Shown piece after piece: positions 44,092 to 56,716 of a stretch of DNA of 64,000 nt. The notes beneath the pieces were generated by a model. The model worked only from the letters and a program-made list of their open reading frames with translations. It was not told the origin of the DNA and made no database searches. How positions within the stretch are numbered: the first letter of the stretch is position 1; every line of letters starts with the position of its first letter. The position numbers were made by a program, and so were the translations under genes. Origin of the DNA: Absidia repens. Lineage: Eukaryota; Mucoromycota; Mucoromycetes; Mucorales; Cunninghamellaceae. The DNA lies in the NCBI GenBank assembly GCA_002105175.1, contig MCGE01000009.1:1488001-1552000 (forward strand), given 5' to 3'.

Positions 44092-46776
44092 ATGTTGCGT
44101 GTCATTAGTAAAGCTAGTGTGACACGCAGAACCCCTGCTATGATTCAATCTGGAGGTAAGACACAAAAAAAGAAAAAAGAAAAAACGACAATATTCAAAT
44201 TTGAAGCTACAGACGCTCATTGTCTACTCTTTCCTCTTTTTACTTATATATTGCCGATCCACATTATCATCGATTCTTTTTATGCGCGCTGTTATTTAAT
44301 GCTACGACTTGGACACTTTTATCAGTCCGTCCTTTCTCTGCCACCGTCACCAAGAAGGAAGAAATTGAAGTATTTGTTGATGGCAAGTCTGTCATGATCG
44401 AGCAAGGTGCTGCGTTGATTCAGGCCTGTGAAAAGGCCGGTGCTGATGTAAGTATGTGTAGGGTTATGGATAGATAAAACGGAGGAACTCATAGTTATAT
44501 TACATTATTTAGATTCCTCGATTCTGTTACCATGGTAAGGCGAACCCCCCCCTCGCTATGATGAATAATAGGACACCCTGCTGATCATTGCAATGTCTTT
44601 CTTTTCTTTTCATTCTTGTAGAACGTCTTTCTGTTGCGGGTAATTGCCGTATGTGTCTTGTTGAAGTGGAACGTGCCCCCAAACCGGTAGCTTCTTGTGC
44701 ATACCCAGTGATGCCCGGGATGAAGGTCAAGACTAATAGTCCTTTGGTTCACAAGGCGCGCGAAGGTGTGATGGAATTCTTGCTTTACAATCATCCTTTG
44801 GATTGCCCTATTTGTGATCAAGGTGGTGAATGTGACTTGCAAGATCAATCGATGCGTTATGGTAGTGATCGCGGACGCTACAACGAAGCTCGAGGCAAGC
44901 GTGCGGTGGAAGACAAGAACTTTGGCCCTCTCATCAACACGGAAATGACTCGCTGTATTCAATGTACTCGTTGTGTTCGTTTTGCTAACGAAGTCGCCGG
45001 TGCCCCTGAACTTGGAACCAGTGGTCGTGGTAATGACATGCAAATCTCTACTTATATTGAACAAACCATCGACTCTGAAATGTCCGGTAATGTCATCGAC
45101 TTGTGTCCCGTCGGTGCATTGACCTCCAAACCTTACCGTATGACTGCTCGTCCTTGGGAATTGAAGAAATATGAAACTATTGATGTGTCTGATGCCATTG
45201 TAAGTATAAAAATAAATTTGATTGACATTATCTGATTGGCATTTACTTAATACCATTACCATTATTATTTTGGAAAATAGGGTAGCAATATTCGCCTCGA
45301 TACTCGTGGTGTTGAAGTGATGCGTATTCTCCCTCGCTTGAACGATGAAATTAACGAAGAGTGGATCTCGGACAAGACCCGATTCTTCTATGATGGTTTG
45401 AAGGTGCAACGTTTGACTACGCCTCTGATTCGCAATGGTGACCGATTTGTGCCTGCTACCTGGGAAAATGCTCTGAATGTGGTTGGTGAACGTCTTGCCT
45501 CTACCAAAGGGAATGAAGCCAAGGCGATTGCTGGTCATCTTGCTGATGCTGAATCTATGGTGGCCTTGAAGGATTTGTTCAACCGATTGGGATCTGACAA
45601 CTTGGCGATTGATGCTCCTAATGCTGCTAAGGGCCCTCTTGCTATCAATAATGATTTCCGATCCAACTATACTCTCAACTCTACCGTGGCTGGTGCTGAA
45701 GATGCTGACCTTGTCCTTTTGGTAGGCACCAATCCTCGTCATGAAGCTCCTATTCTCAACACTCGTTTACGAAAAGCTTATCTCCACAATGGTCAAGACT
45801 TTGGTGTGATTGGTGAAGCCAATGATTTGACTTACGACTATGATCATATTGGTGTGGATGCTTCCTCTCTCGACAACTTGTTGGACGGCTCTCATCCCTT
45901 CGCCAAACGTCTCGCCGAAGCCAAGAAGCCTTTGATCATTGTCGGTTCTGGCGTGGTTGAAAATGCAAAGGATGGTGACTATATCATGTCCAAGGTGGCT
46001 GAACTGGCTGACAAGCACAAGAAGACAGTCTTCCAAGACAACTGGAATGGCTTCAATGTGTTACAACGTGTAAGTACTTTAGATATATGTGTTAAGAATG
46101 ACTGGGGGAAAAAGAAAATGATGTTGTTTATTTATTTTATTTTTTTGGTGTATTATAGGCCGCCTCTCGAACTGCTGCTTACGAAGTTGGTTTTGTACCT
46201 ACTTCCAAGGATGCTGCGTCCGCTCCCGCCAAATTCGTATATCTCTTGAACGCTGACGAAATCACTTCTGCCGATATTCCCCAAGATGCGTTTGTTGTTT
46301 ATCAAGGTCATCATGGTGATGTGGGTGCTCAATATGCTGATGTGATCCTCCCTGGTGCCGCCTTTACTGAAAAGAACGCCACCTATGTTAACACCGAAGG
46401 TCGTACTCAAATCACTCGTGCCGGTGTAAACCCTCCTGCCGCTGCTCGTGAAGATTGGAAGATTGTCCGTGCATTGTCCGAAGTGGCTGGCCATACTTTA
46501 CCCTATGATGATTTGCCTTCGATCCGATCTCGTTTAACAGAAATGAGTCCTGCATTGACCCGTTATGATGTCATTGAACCTTCCACTAATGCTGCTTTGG
46601 GTGTCCAGTCTCTTCGCCAAGCCAATGTTGCCTCCAGCGGTGCTGTATTGGAAAATGTGATCAAGAACTTCTACAGAACTGATGCCATCTCTCGTGCTTC
46701 CAAGACCATGGCGAAGTGTACAAAGGAATGGGTGCAAGGCAAGGAAATCCCAGCTTCCCAAGAAGCTACCGCTTAG
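44092..46776 (+). CDS. NADH:ubiquinone oxidoreductase 75-kDa subunit (NDUFS1/NUO-78)
   Basis: Core iron-sulfur subunit of mitochondrial complex I; carries clusters that pass electrons from the FMN site. Exons 44092-44155, 44326-44447, 44513-44534, 44622-45199, 45281-46069 and 46159-46776 give 730 residues, the family length. Seen: a mitochondrial presequence ([17 protein letters not shown], Arg-rich, no acids); a ferredoxin-like N-terminus with [36 protein letters not shown]; a 4Fe-4S motif [36 protein letters not shown]; and the molybdopterin-like domain ([36 protein letters not shown]). Exon 3 is only 22 nt and the first intron is 170 nt. AATAAAAACC near 47038. The presence of complex I fits mucoralean fungi. 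Confidence 0.96.
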
Positions 46777-47525
46777 TTAGATTGATCACTTTTTATATAG
46801 TAGTAGTTTCTATATACATATATATATATTGTTTTTGGAGGATTGGATCCACATATTTTTTGTTGTGCTGTTGAATTTTTTAGAATGATATTGATATCCC
46901 CGCCCCCTATATGTTTTCCCTTCCCCACCCCACCCCCACAAATCCACATTGTCACTGTTTCACCAGATCTTCATCTTCCCCCTTCCTTCCCCCATCATTC
47001 AATGCCCTTTTTTATTATTATATTTCAAATCGATAGAATAAAAACCAGAAAAGCTCACTTTTGTCATTAATTCTTTGTCTCGTCCCTTTATGCAAATGTG
47101 ATTTTATACATATGTGTATTTATAGTATCTTGATTTATAGGCTATCAATGAAATCATTTATTATCGTTAAACTGGGAACTTCAAATGTAGCGGTGATCTT
47201 GATATAATATACAATACTGTGCCCTCCCCCTGAAAACGCAAAGACCATTAGGCAGGATATGATCTGACATTTAAATATATTGGATGTCGCCATCAATCAC
47301 TTTGAATGGGAATCATGCTGTCTTTGCTCCTTTTTTAAACCTCCGTTAAAAAGAAAGCGTGGTTTATTTATCTCCATCTGCTCCTTGTTGAGTTGATACC
47401 TTGACCAACATGCCTTTTTATTATTATTATTATTATTGTTACGAGACTATTGTATTATTTTTTCCGGGAAGGAAATCCGGTTCGTTTTATACCATTATAT
47501 GTGAAGGAAAGGGTGTCTTTTTTTT

Positions 47526-47559
<34 letters not shown>

Positions 47560-48350
47560 GGAAAGAGGGGAGAGAGGGGGGGGGAGGGGACGTTGTTTGT
47601 TTTTTATAAAAGGATATTCGATACAATGACCTAAAAAAAACTTTTTCCGTCCCCTCCCCCTACTTTTTTTTTTTTCGAGGATAAGCTCAACCCAAATTTG
47701 GGAATCCGTCCTTGTCAATTTTGTGTCTAAAGTGTGGTAGCACTAACTCTGTATAAATATAATATAAAGATGATAAAGTACAGAGTAAGGAAGGTAAAAG
47801 TGTGTGTCTCCCCCATTAACCACTTTACTTTTTCCTTGCTTTTTTTTTGCGTGTGTATGCGGAGGCTTTGATTGATGATGATCGACATCCTTCGTTTTTC
47901 CGGTAATCATTCTTGTTATGGTGAGAAGAAGATAATTTGATTATGACATACACACCCGTGCACCCACACAAATGAATACCAAAAAAAAAAAAAAAAAAAA
48001 AGGTCGAAGTCGTGATGATAGATCACAGTACATATGGGCTCATCCTCTTTTATTAGCACTGAGGATGAAATCATCAAACTGTCAGCTGTATACATTATAA
48101 AGTATGTAAAATAAAAACAAGGAGAAAGAGAAATTGTTGTCTCTCGGATGAATAACGTGTGTGTTCAGAAATAAAATAAAAAACAGTGTGTAGACGGCGT
48201 GTTTTATTCCGATTTGTGTGCCCCCCTAAAATTATTTTTCAAGTTTAAAAAAGGTCGCTGGGTTCGCGGAGATCAAATTCGTTTCTTTCTCTTGCTTTTT
48301 TCTCATTTTCTTTTTTTGTATTGAATCAAAACTATTCCAATTCGTGTATA
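46777..48350. other. Intergenic: complex I 3-prime UTR, homopolymer-rich spacer, zinc-finger promoter
   Basis: Holds (TA)n near 46816-46830, AATAAAAACC near 47038, a T30 run at 47528-47557, G-rich GGGGGGGAGGGGACG near 47577-47591, an A22 tract near 47980-48001 and a long T/C-rich leader before the zinc-finger start. No gene seen. Confidence 0.5.
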
Positions 48351-49346
48351 ATGTACCAAGAAAACAACTTAATGATGAATGGTGTATGTACTTTTACTAT
48401 TGACAAAAACAACAACAACTACCCTCCTTCTACTTGGATGCAGGGTACCAATCGTCATGACCCACCGCCGCCTTTGATGATGATTAAACAGGAACAACAC
48501 CAAGATTTGAACAGAACGGCGCCTGATACTATGAATGGATACTATGGTAATATGTGCCAACCGTTGGTGATGGATAACCCAAGTAGTCTCTCGTCCCCAA
48601 ATGCTTGTGGTGGACCCCTGCTTTTGCCACATTCACCAACCGATGTGCTGTCTCAATCCACCTCCTCGTCGCCTACCATGGATGATCAATGGTTTGATTT
48701 GTATTCTCCAACCCAATCTCATTGTACTTATTCTATGGAACAGCGTCACTCGTTTGATCAATCTATGTTTATCGACAACAACAGCAATACGATGGCTCAC
48801 TTTGAAGAAGAAAAACGGACTGATTACCCCATGTACTGCTGCAACACGGCCTCCAACTATCCATTGGAATCACCTATGCCATCCCCATCATTATCATCCC
48901 CATCATTATCATATTATCATCCTTATTATACCAACCCGGTGCCTCGATCTCCTCATTCACCTATGGCTCCAGTAGCTCGACACCAATCTATGCCCTCTCT
49001 CTATCATTATCAGCAACAGCGACCATTACCATCATCATCGTCGTCACCAGCATCAGGATCACCAGCATTAGGATTAGGATTAGGATTGGGATTAGGATCA
49101 GAATCGGAACCCATTCGACCTTATCAATGTCATTTGTGCACCAGGGGATTCGCCAGGAAACATGATCTACAGAGACACATTCGGGTACACACTGGAGATA
49201 AACCATACGCGTGCTTAAGTTGCAAGAAGGCTTTCGCTCGGACTGATGCGTTGAAACGTCATTTACGAATGGAAGATCATTGTAGAAACTCGCCTGAAAT
49301 CCAAAATATGAAAAACACTGGTAAACGCCGGTACAAGAATCTGTAA
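48351..49346 (+). CDS. C2H2 zinc-finger transcription factor
   Basis: Single exon, 331 residues. Seen: a long Ser/Pro/Asn/Gln-rich activation-type region (VLSQSTSSSPTMDD, SYYHPYYTNPVPRSPHSP), a Leu-Gly run (LGLGLGLGLG) encoded by a GGATTA-type hexanucleotide repeat, then two adjacent C2H2 fingers near residues 260-310: CHLCTRGFARKHDLQRHIRV with HTGDKPYACLSC, then KKAFARTDALKRHLRMEDHC. The second finger uses a C-terminal Cys after the spaced His. The FARKHDLQRH and FARTDALKRH recognition helices resemble fungal stress and morphogenesis regulators of the Crz1/Msn2-like group, but I cannot assign a specific orthologue. The ATG at 48351 is chosen over a TTG extension. AATAAACAATG near 49797. Confidence 0.85.
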   Translation: MYQENNLMMNGVCTFTIDKNNNNYPPSTWMQGTNRHDPPPPLMMIKQEQHQDLNRTAPDTMNGYYGNMCQPLVMDNPSSLSSPNACGGPLLLPHSPTDVLSQSTSSSPTMDDQWFDLYSPTQSHCTYSMEQRHSFDQSMFIDNNSNTMAHFEEEKRTDYPMYCCNTASNYPLESPMPSPSLSSPSLSYYHPYYTNPVPRSPHSPMAPVARHQSMPSLYHYQQQRPLPSSSSSPASGSPALGLGLGLGLGSESEPIRPYQCHLCTRGFARKHDLQRHIRVHTGDKPYACLSCKKAFARTDALKRHLRMEDHCRNSPEIQNMKNTGKRRYKNL

Positions 49347-49859
49347 TGATATGTCAAGTCCCTCGCACCCTCTCTCTTTCTCTCCACTCTTTTTATGTCT
49401 CTTCTTCTTTATGGCCCGTGGACGGATTATCAAGAAATCACAAAAAAACAAAAAACAAAAATTACCCACTTGCTCCTTTATCTTTTTACCCCTGAATTCT
49501 TTTGAACATAGCCTTTTTTAGTCTCCTCCCCTTATTTGTTTATATGCTCTTTCTATTTTATTTTCTCAGTCACTTCATGCATTTTATTCTTTTTTTTTTT
49601 TTTACTCATATGTTTTATGTATATGCATTTTATTATTATTATTAGTGTTAGTATTCCCCTTTATCATTTCCATCATCATTTTTAGTATCATAGTCCCATC
49701 ACTCACCCAAAAACTCATCATGTCAATAGTCTTCTCTTATATATCTTGTCTTTATTGTTATTATTATTATTCATATCATATATTTGACCTCAAAAAATAA
49801 ACAATGACATTCATATTAGTTTACATTGTCACTTTTTTGCTGTCAGATTTGGGGAAGTT

Positions 49860-49902
<43 letters not shown>

Positions 49903-51124
49903 GTATTGCCTCTCTCTCTCTAATTAAGCATGACCAATGTACAAATGATGCATGAAACTTTTATGTAGAAGCAAACACACAGCCTTGGTTACACCAAATA
50001 ACTGGAACTGTACCGTTCTGCTGATTGGCATTTAAACCATGCGGCGACACATACACACACACACACACACACACAATGCACCTTTCACATCCTTGATTAT
50101 CATCGCCATTTTGAAGAGTTTATTCATCCACTTTTGATAAAGTCTATTTCTCACATGTCATTCCTAACAAGGACAAATAAATAAGCATATTGATGAAATA
50201 AATATGGCAATCTATTATATTATAAGTGTAGATAAAAAGGAATTTTCACGATTACTGACAGGAATTTATATTATATATTATATATTATAAAAAAAGTCGT
50301 CACCCAACATTAAAGTGTTGCTTCTGCAAGTAAGCGAATAATTTCGGGATTCAATGCCGATATGGGTTCTACAAGCATCCTCTCATTTCCAAAAAAAAAA
50401 AAAAAAAATTAGTTGATCTATACAAAATAGGAATACCCGAAACTGTTTTTTCTTTTCCTTCTTCTCTGTTCTTTTAAGAGAAACTAAAAATGTGCACTGG
50501 CCATGAGCACTTTTTATTTTTATTTTTCCTTTGATTCATTCAAATACACAAATACAGTCATGGGAGAAGCCATGCCCCAAAAGACGCCCTAATGGTTAGA
50601 CTGACCAGTGAATAAAACACTAAAGACTATTAAACAACATCCTTCAATTTTTAATGGGAGTGAATGGTTTGCCTCCTCTTCCTCGCGCGACACTGATCTT
50701 TTTAACCACCGACAAGAGCTTTGGAAAATGAGAGCACCCATCTCTGTGGCAGTGATTCACGTTTTGGTTTTTCATCGTCGTTGATATTTCAAATCCCGTC
50801 CACACAGCCATTTGCCCATTGGATTTTTTTTCCTTCCTCTTTTCTTCCTTTGTATTACAATCGACCTCTCTCCTCCTTTTTAAGTTATATCTTTATCTGC
50901 GTTCACTATTTAACTCAACTTGTTAATATAGTCTCCTCATCCATTCAACTATCCTTCCCTTTAGCTTGTCCCTATTTTATTAATATTGGTAATAATAAAA
51001 ACACCCTTTCACATTGAACCGTACTAATCTCCCAATCTTTATATATACCAGGTTTTGCTCTCCTATACTATCACTTCCTCTTTCTGATTTGCGAACTTGG
51101 AACATATTTCATTTAATAGGCACG
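49347..51124. other. 1.8-kb spacer, homopolymers and (AC)n microsatellite
   Basis: ZnF 3-prime UTR with AATAAAC near 49797, a T39 run at 49861-49899, an (AC)n tract at about 50053-50074, a TATATTATATATTATATATT stretch near 50270-50288 and the promoter of the LAMMER gene. No gene seen. Confidence 0.5.
50787..50799 (+). promoter_or_regulatory. TTTCAAATCCCGT motif upstream of LAMMER kinase
   Basis: TTTCAAATCCCGTCCACACA lies about 325 bp before the start, followed by GCCCATTGGATTTTTTTTCC and C/T-rich sequence, an arrangement like the head of the dispersed repeat. Role inferred. Confidence 0.3.
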
Positions 51125-53456
51125 ATGACTAGTATGACAACTGCCACTGTCCCCATGATGAATCGCAAACGAAAGCAACCAGAGACCGCCAACTGGGAAA
51201 AGGAATTTTACAAAAATGGATATCCTGCAGAAGTCATCGTTATTGAAGATTCGCCAACTCCTCCTCCACATGGTCACCAACCCCACCAGCAACACTTAGC
51301 AACACGTCTTCCATTGACAAGTCTTCATGATACCACCACTAAAACACACATGGATCTTCTTACTCCTTCCGCCAGCAACAATAACAACGGTTTATTACAA
51401 CATGGTCGTCTTGCCAACAATGGCACCACCGCTACGACCGCTCATCTTTATCCTACCTCCAGCTCGCCTTTTCACTACATCAAGGACCGCGCCCCATGTA
51501 TTCTCCTTCTACTACTGGTATTATTGCTCCTTCTACAAGTCAAGCCTACGCCACTGCCTCTGCTGCTGCTGCTGCCTTTCAATCCTGTAACAAGCGTCGC
51601 CTTCAACAACATCAAGAAGACGTGGCCAGTAAACGAAGGAGAAAGGATACTTCTTATTTGAAGTTGGATCATGGTAAGAATAACCATCATTACTTGAAAA
51701 CATTGTCTTATATACTGATCATCATATATTTATTTATTTTTTTGGGGGGCGATCAAGAAGCTGGACAATATTCTACCATCACTACTGCTCGAACACCTGC
51801 AACATCAACCACTTTCAATGAATCATCAGTTTCAAATATCCGCCAACCATTGGCTGAAGTAAGTACTGCAAAATTACAAAAATAATGACATGTGAACTTA
51901 CTAAAGTGTTATATTATTTTTAGAATTTTGATGATAAAGATGGACATTATATCATTAAGCCCAATGAATCATTGACTGCTAGATGTAAGTTGTTATAAAA
52001 TTAAGGAGTGTGTAAAGGAAGAGGAGGCAGGACAGGAGATGGATGGATTTGATTTATTTTTTATGTTGTATAATAGACAAAATCATGCGATTGTTAGGAC
52101 AAGGGACATTTGGCAAAGTGGTTGAATGTTATGATCGTGTACGTCGGACATTCTGTGCAGTGAAGGTGATTCGGGCAATACCAAAATATCGCGATGCTAG
52201 TAAAATTGAAATTAGGGTGCTCAATACGCTGAAAGAGCATGATCCATTGAATTTGAAGTAAGTAAAACTTACAAAACGATGTCTTCTATTGAACTAAAAA
52301 TGAATGTTACTTATTTGATTTAGCAAATGTATTCATCTGATGGAATGGTTTGATTACCGAAATCATATTTGTATGGTGTTTGAATTATTGGGTCAATCGG
52401 TATTTGATTTTTTGAAATCGAATCATTTTAAGCCTTTCCCTTCAAACCATATCCAACAATTTGCGAAACAACTTTTGACAAGTGTGGCATGTAAGTACTT
52501 TCTTCACAAACAAGGGAGATTGATTAATCTTTTATATGTCTAGTTATTCACGATCTCAAACTAATACATACCGATTTGAAGCCTGAAAATATACTTTTGG
52601 TCAATCATGATTCTCATTCTGATCCTGCCGGGGTAAGATATATATCATAAACATATGAATGCACATAGATTATATGCTAATTGATTTATTTTTAAAAGAA
52701 CAAACAAACACGGATTTTACAAGACACTGATATACGACTGATTGATTTTGGATCGGCCACTTTCGAACAAGACCATCACTCAACTCTCGTTTCGACACGG
52801 CATTATAGAGCTCCTGAAATCATCCTAGGTACGATCATGGTAAAAAAAAAAAAAAAAAAATAGAAAAAAAAGAAAAAAAAAAGTGGAAAAAGGTAAGAGC
52901 TGATTGGATTGATTGATGATTATATTATGATAAATAGGCATGGGCTGGTCCTACCCTTGTGACGTGTGGTCAATAGGTTGTATTTTGGTTGAATTCTTCA
53001 CTGGTGATGCTCTTTTCCATACCCATGATGATCTTCAACACTTGGCCATGATGGAAGCTGTCATTGGTGATGTTCCACCTCATCTTACTCGACTGGCAAG
53101 GTAACTCTCCTCGTATATGATTATTTCTTTTATCTTCTGTTTATTCACTCTTTTTATTCATTTAGTCGGGAAGGACAAAAGTTTTTTAAAGGCACCAAAT
53201 TGAGATACCCATATACCAAAGCTAGTCGTCAAAATCGACAGTTTGTACGCAACATGAAACCTTTACATGTAAGTAGTAAGAATAAAAAAAAAATTGGTCT
53301 GATTTTCCTTCTTCCCTCTGTTTATAGCAATTGATTCCCTCCACCAGTTCTCTGATCGCCGAATTTAGGGACTTGATTCAACAAATGCTATGGTATGACC
53401 CCAACTCTCGAATATCTGCCCGGGAAGCACTTCGACATCCTTTTTTTACTGTATAG
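51125..53456 (+). CDS. LAMMER (CLK/Lkh1-type) dual-specificity protein kinase
   Basis: LAMMER kinases phosphorylate SR splicing factors and other nuclear targets. Ten exons: 51125-51673, 51758-51858, 51924-51984, 52077-52257, 52324-52490, 52544-52632, 52699-52828, 52938-53100, 53166-53268 and 53328-53456; about 557 residues, provided one base is added in the C4 run at 51492-51495 of exon 1. Seen: N-terminal [30 protein letters not shown], a basic Ala-rich linker, [15 protein letters not shown], the glycine loop [71 protein letters not shown] and the LAMMER-like [12 protein letters not shown] (family EHLAMMERI). TDLKPEN replaces the usual RDLKPEN, as in this family. Intron 1 (84 nt) has no in-frame stop. 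AATAAAAGTC near 53611. Confidence 0.92.
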
Positions 53457-55859
53457 TCTCTCTCTCTCTCTCTCTTCTTCTTTTATCCCCACTGCCTTCA
53501 GTATCATATAATCTATATTTTGTCATTTAGTATAAGTATTATTTAGTATTTTTCCGTCATTCATGCATTGTCCACTTTTTCCTTTTTTTTTTTGCGCATA
53601 TATTTATATAATAAAAGTCATATTAGTTTACGACATATTTGCCTCTCTTCTCTTTTTTTTTAAAAAAAAAATGTTGACTATGATAGTGCCTTAATTTATC
53701 ATGAATAGCCCACACTATCGGATTTTGGTGGCATGGCCCTTCGGATTGCCAACCTACATTTGTTCAGTGGATCAAATAGAATCACTCACAATCATTTGAT
53801 AAGGACTTGTTACATTTTGTAGTTACAGAACACCCACAATCATACACGAACGGCTTATCACATTTTGTAGTTGAATAAAGGGCATTTTATGATAATAAAT
53901 CGTACATATATTTTTTGCCTTTAGTTTGGTTTTGACTTTTTTTTCTTTTTTAGGAGGATAAAAAAATGGCTCCCTGGAAAACGGTTGATGTTGGCCAGCC
54001 AGCCAATGTCTGTCTACCTCACTGCCAAAAAATGCCCTGACCAAAAAGCGGCATTTTAATTGGATTTTTTAAATGTTGTGCTTTCTCAATTTTCCTCTTT
54101 TTCTTCTTTTTTTTTTCCGCATTGGTCTTCCTATGATCTGGTGATCATGGAATGGGATTTTCTTTTTTTTAGATTTAAAGGGCTTTGAAAAAGGGCATGA
54201 CAAAGGGCATGGGGAGACCCTTTCATTATGAATCTAGGATTTAGTACATGACTTCAGGTTATTTTATGATGGATGGTCAGGAGCGCAGGTACCTGGATTT
54301 ATCTATAGAAACTGATCGGTTGGTAACATGCTTCTAGTATGGAATGAAGACATGGTGGTGGGTTCAAGTGGTCATACAGCGATTCTGGAATGGAATGGAC
54401 GACTTGCTGATGGAATCTACGTTTCTGGGCGAAGTGATTATGGTTTTGGAACGGATAGCTTGCTTCTTGCCAGGTGCTATTCTATATACCTATGCTCCAA
54501 ACAAGTTACTGGTTTGGCTCAATATGGCTTATGTGACATCCCATAAAAATAGCATATACCCCGTAGATTCAATATAGAGTGATAGTTTTATTGGTATATG
54601 TAGGAGCTAATATATTGAAATAAAATGTTATTGTTTTACCACTTTACTTTTTGTCTCCACACAGCTCTATTACTCTTTATGCGATGTATGCAAGCCCGGT
54701 TGCTATTTTTTTTTTTTTTACTCTTCTACATAGGAATTGGAGATATGAAAAGTGCTGGCTCTGGTTCCTAAAAAGAGAACCGTTGCTTGACTGGTTGGAA
54801 AAAAAAGGGTGCGACTAAAAAAAAGAAATACCTAAAGAGAATGGGATGCTGAAAAGTAGTTGCTATAGTGGTTGCTGAAGATTTTGCTTGTGATGAACGT
54901 TGAAAGCTGTCTACTGTATGGACGCTGAAAATTTTTCGACTATGGCTGATGCTGAATGGCGTTGACAATGATGGATATCTAATCGAAAAATAAAAGGAGC
55001 GATGAAAAATCAACCACTTATGTCCAGCATCGCCTATCCTTCACCCCTTTGCTTGCTTTACACAAAAAAAGTCGCTCTTTCAAAATTATCAGGGGAAATC
55101 ATCACCCTTCATTGCTGCAAAGATATTATATATATTATACAGGTTATCTAAAAGTCAAAGGTTACCTTGACCAATAAAAATGCCGATCTTATATTCTTTG
55201 GTGTGATGATTTGAACGGGAAAAAAAGGAACTCTACCTGTTTTTGGAAGCACTCCTCATGAAATCAACTTTGTTTTTTATTGTTATCATTTATTGTAAAC
55301 CAGCTAGCTATCATACCATGTGGTGCCTGGATCATTTTCGATTTGTTATATTGCAATACTAGAATAGATGTTGTTTTAAGATATGATACTATATGACTTT
55401 TTATTGTCCCTTTTTCTTTTGTACGATGAAATGTTATTCTGTTTTCTTTTTTGAAAATCTGATGTAACCGTCTATTACACTTTTTTTTTCTGGTAGCATG
55501 ACGAGGCAAGGAGATGTAGAAACAAATAGACCACATACCATACAGTGCAATACTGTTTTGTAAGAACACATATTACAACTTACAACTTACAAGCTGATTT
55601 AAACACAGAATAGACTGCAGCATCCCCCCTCCCTCTGCCTTAGACCAAAAAGCACAAAGAGATCCACCAAGGAGGGAAGGATTTGCGTGTATTTCCGATC
55701 CCGCTTTGGTCGTACAGAATTTATTGAAAAAGCACAAATTAGTTTTTTTTTCTTTCTCTTTTTCTTTTTCTCTTCATTTTTTTTTTTTCCTTTATTCCCT
55801 TCCTTTCCCTTCAGTGCCATTTACCCCCTTCCTTTCTTTTTTTTTTTTTATATCATAAA
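53457..55859. other. 2.4-kb spacer with diverged repeat fragment
   Basis: LAMMER 3-prime UTR with AATAAAAGTC near 53611, unique sequence, a repeat fragment near 54120-54260, and short frames that look random (for example 54328-54546). The right end has A/T tracts and the C/T-rich leader of the Kre9-like gene. No gene seen. Confidence 0.5.
54120..54260 (+). repeat. Diverged fragment of the dispersed repeat
   Basis: Retains TGATCATGGAATGGGA, GGCATGGGGAGACCCTTTC and ATTATGAATCTAGGATTTAG in repeat order; the head is replaced by unique T/C-rich sequence. Confidence 0.55.
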
Positions 55860-56716
55860 ATGGTGCTCAAATCGGCCTTACTCTTATCCCTTGCTCTTGT
55901 CCAGCTGGCTGTAGCCGCAACAAGCGTGACCATTGTGAATCCTAAACCAAAGCAAGTCTGGCATGTTGGCCAAGTGGTGGAATTCAAGTGGTAAAAAATA
56001 AAATGAATTGCAATATTTTGGCATGAACTCATTCTCTTTGTATATTATTAGGACAAGCAAAGCGGCTGATGCACCAGCGACCAACAACGGCACGACTACG
56101 AAGCAAAAGGCAAAGCATCATGATGGTATGGTCTCCATTGCTCTTGCCACTGGTCCTTCTCAGTCATTGGTTATCGATCGCGTTATTGCCTCCAACGTCA
56201 ATATAACTAAGGGCTCGTACAAGTGGAAAATCCCCAAGAATATTAACACCACCAAGAAATATGTCATTGAAATCGGTCCCAATGCTTCTGATATTGCATT
56301 TGCCGGTACGAAAAAAACATCATCATTCTATTCTGTATATATCCATGTGTAGCGGTGCTTAGCCTTTTTTATTCTTTTATTCTTTTGTAGGCTACGTTTC
56401 GATCATTAAAGCACCATCTACCAATGGCACTTCCTCCGCAAAACCCACCAAAACTACCCCACCTCACAGCAAACCTACTCAGACCATCATCACCACGTCC
56501 AAACCTACGAACAAACATGAACCGACTTCAGTTTGCGTTGTTGTCCCCAATAAAAATAAGGAAGGGTCCACTGTGAAATGCCATCCTCAACCATCACACA
56601 AAAAGTCACAACATCCCAAGAAGAAGAAGACATCAGCTACTGCCACTCAAGAAAAACCATCAACAGTGAACAAGGTGACTCACCCTCCTGTTAACGTTGC
56701 CACCCCCTCTATTTGA
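55860..56716 (+). CDS. Secreted Kre9/Knh1-like cell wall protein
   Basis: Exons 55860-55990, 56052-56305 and 56391-56716 give 236 residues. Seen: a clean signal peptide (MVLKSALLLSLALVQLAVAA, cleavage likely after VAA), then one beta-sandwich of the Kre9/Knh1 N-terminal type: VTIVNPKPKQVWHVGQVVEF to KWT, SIALATGPSQSLVIDRVIA, NITKGSYKWKIPKNINTTKK, YVIEIGPNASDIAFAGYVSI. Two N-glycosylation sequons (NGT, NIT) and more Ser/Thr sites lie in the mature chain. The C-terminus is Lys/Thr/Pro-rich without a GPI-type hydrophobic tail, so the protein is probably secreted and wall-associated by charge. Known: Kre9/Knh1 proteins are needed for beta-1,6-glucan assembly in yeast; whether that holds in mucoralean walls is unknown. 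Start chosen at the ATG before the signal peptide. AATAAAAAAAA near 56856. Confidence 0.85.

Noticed and set aside
51113..51690. Reverse-strand frames over the LAMMER 5-prime exon
   Set aside because: Shadows of the Gln/Asn/Thr-rich N-terminal coding sequence.
54328..54546. Short frame GHTAILEWNGRLADGIYVSG
   Set aside because: No splice partners, no homology I recognise, and it lies in spacer DNA next to a repeat fragment.
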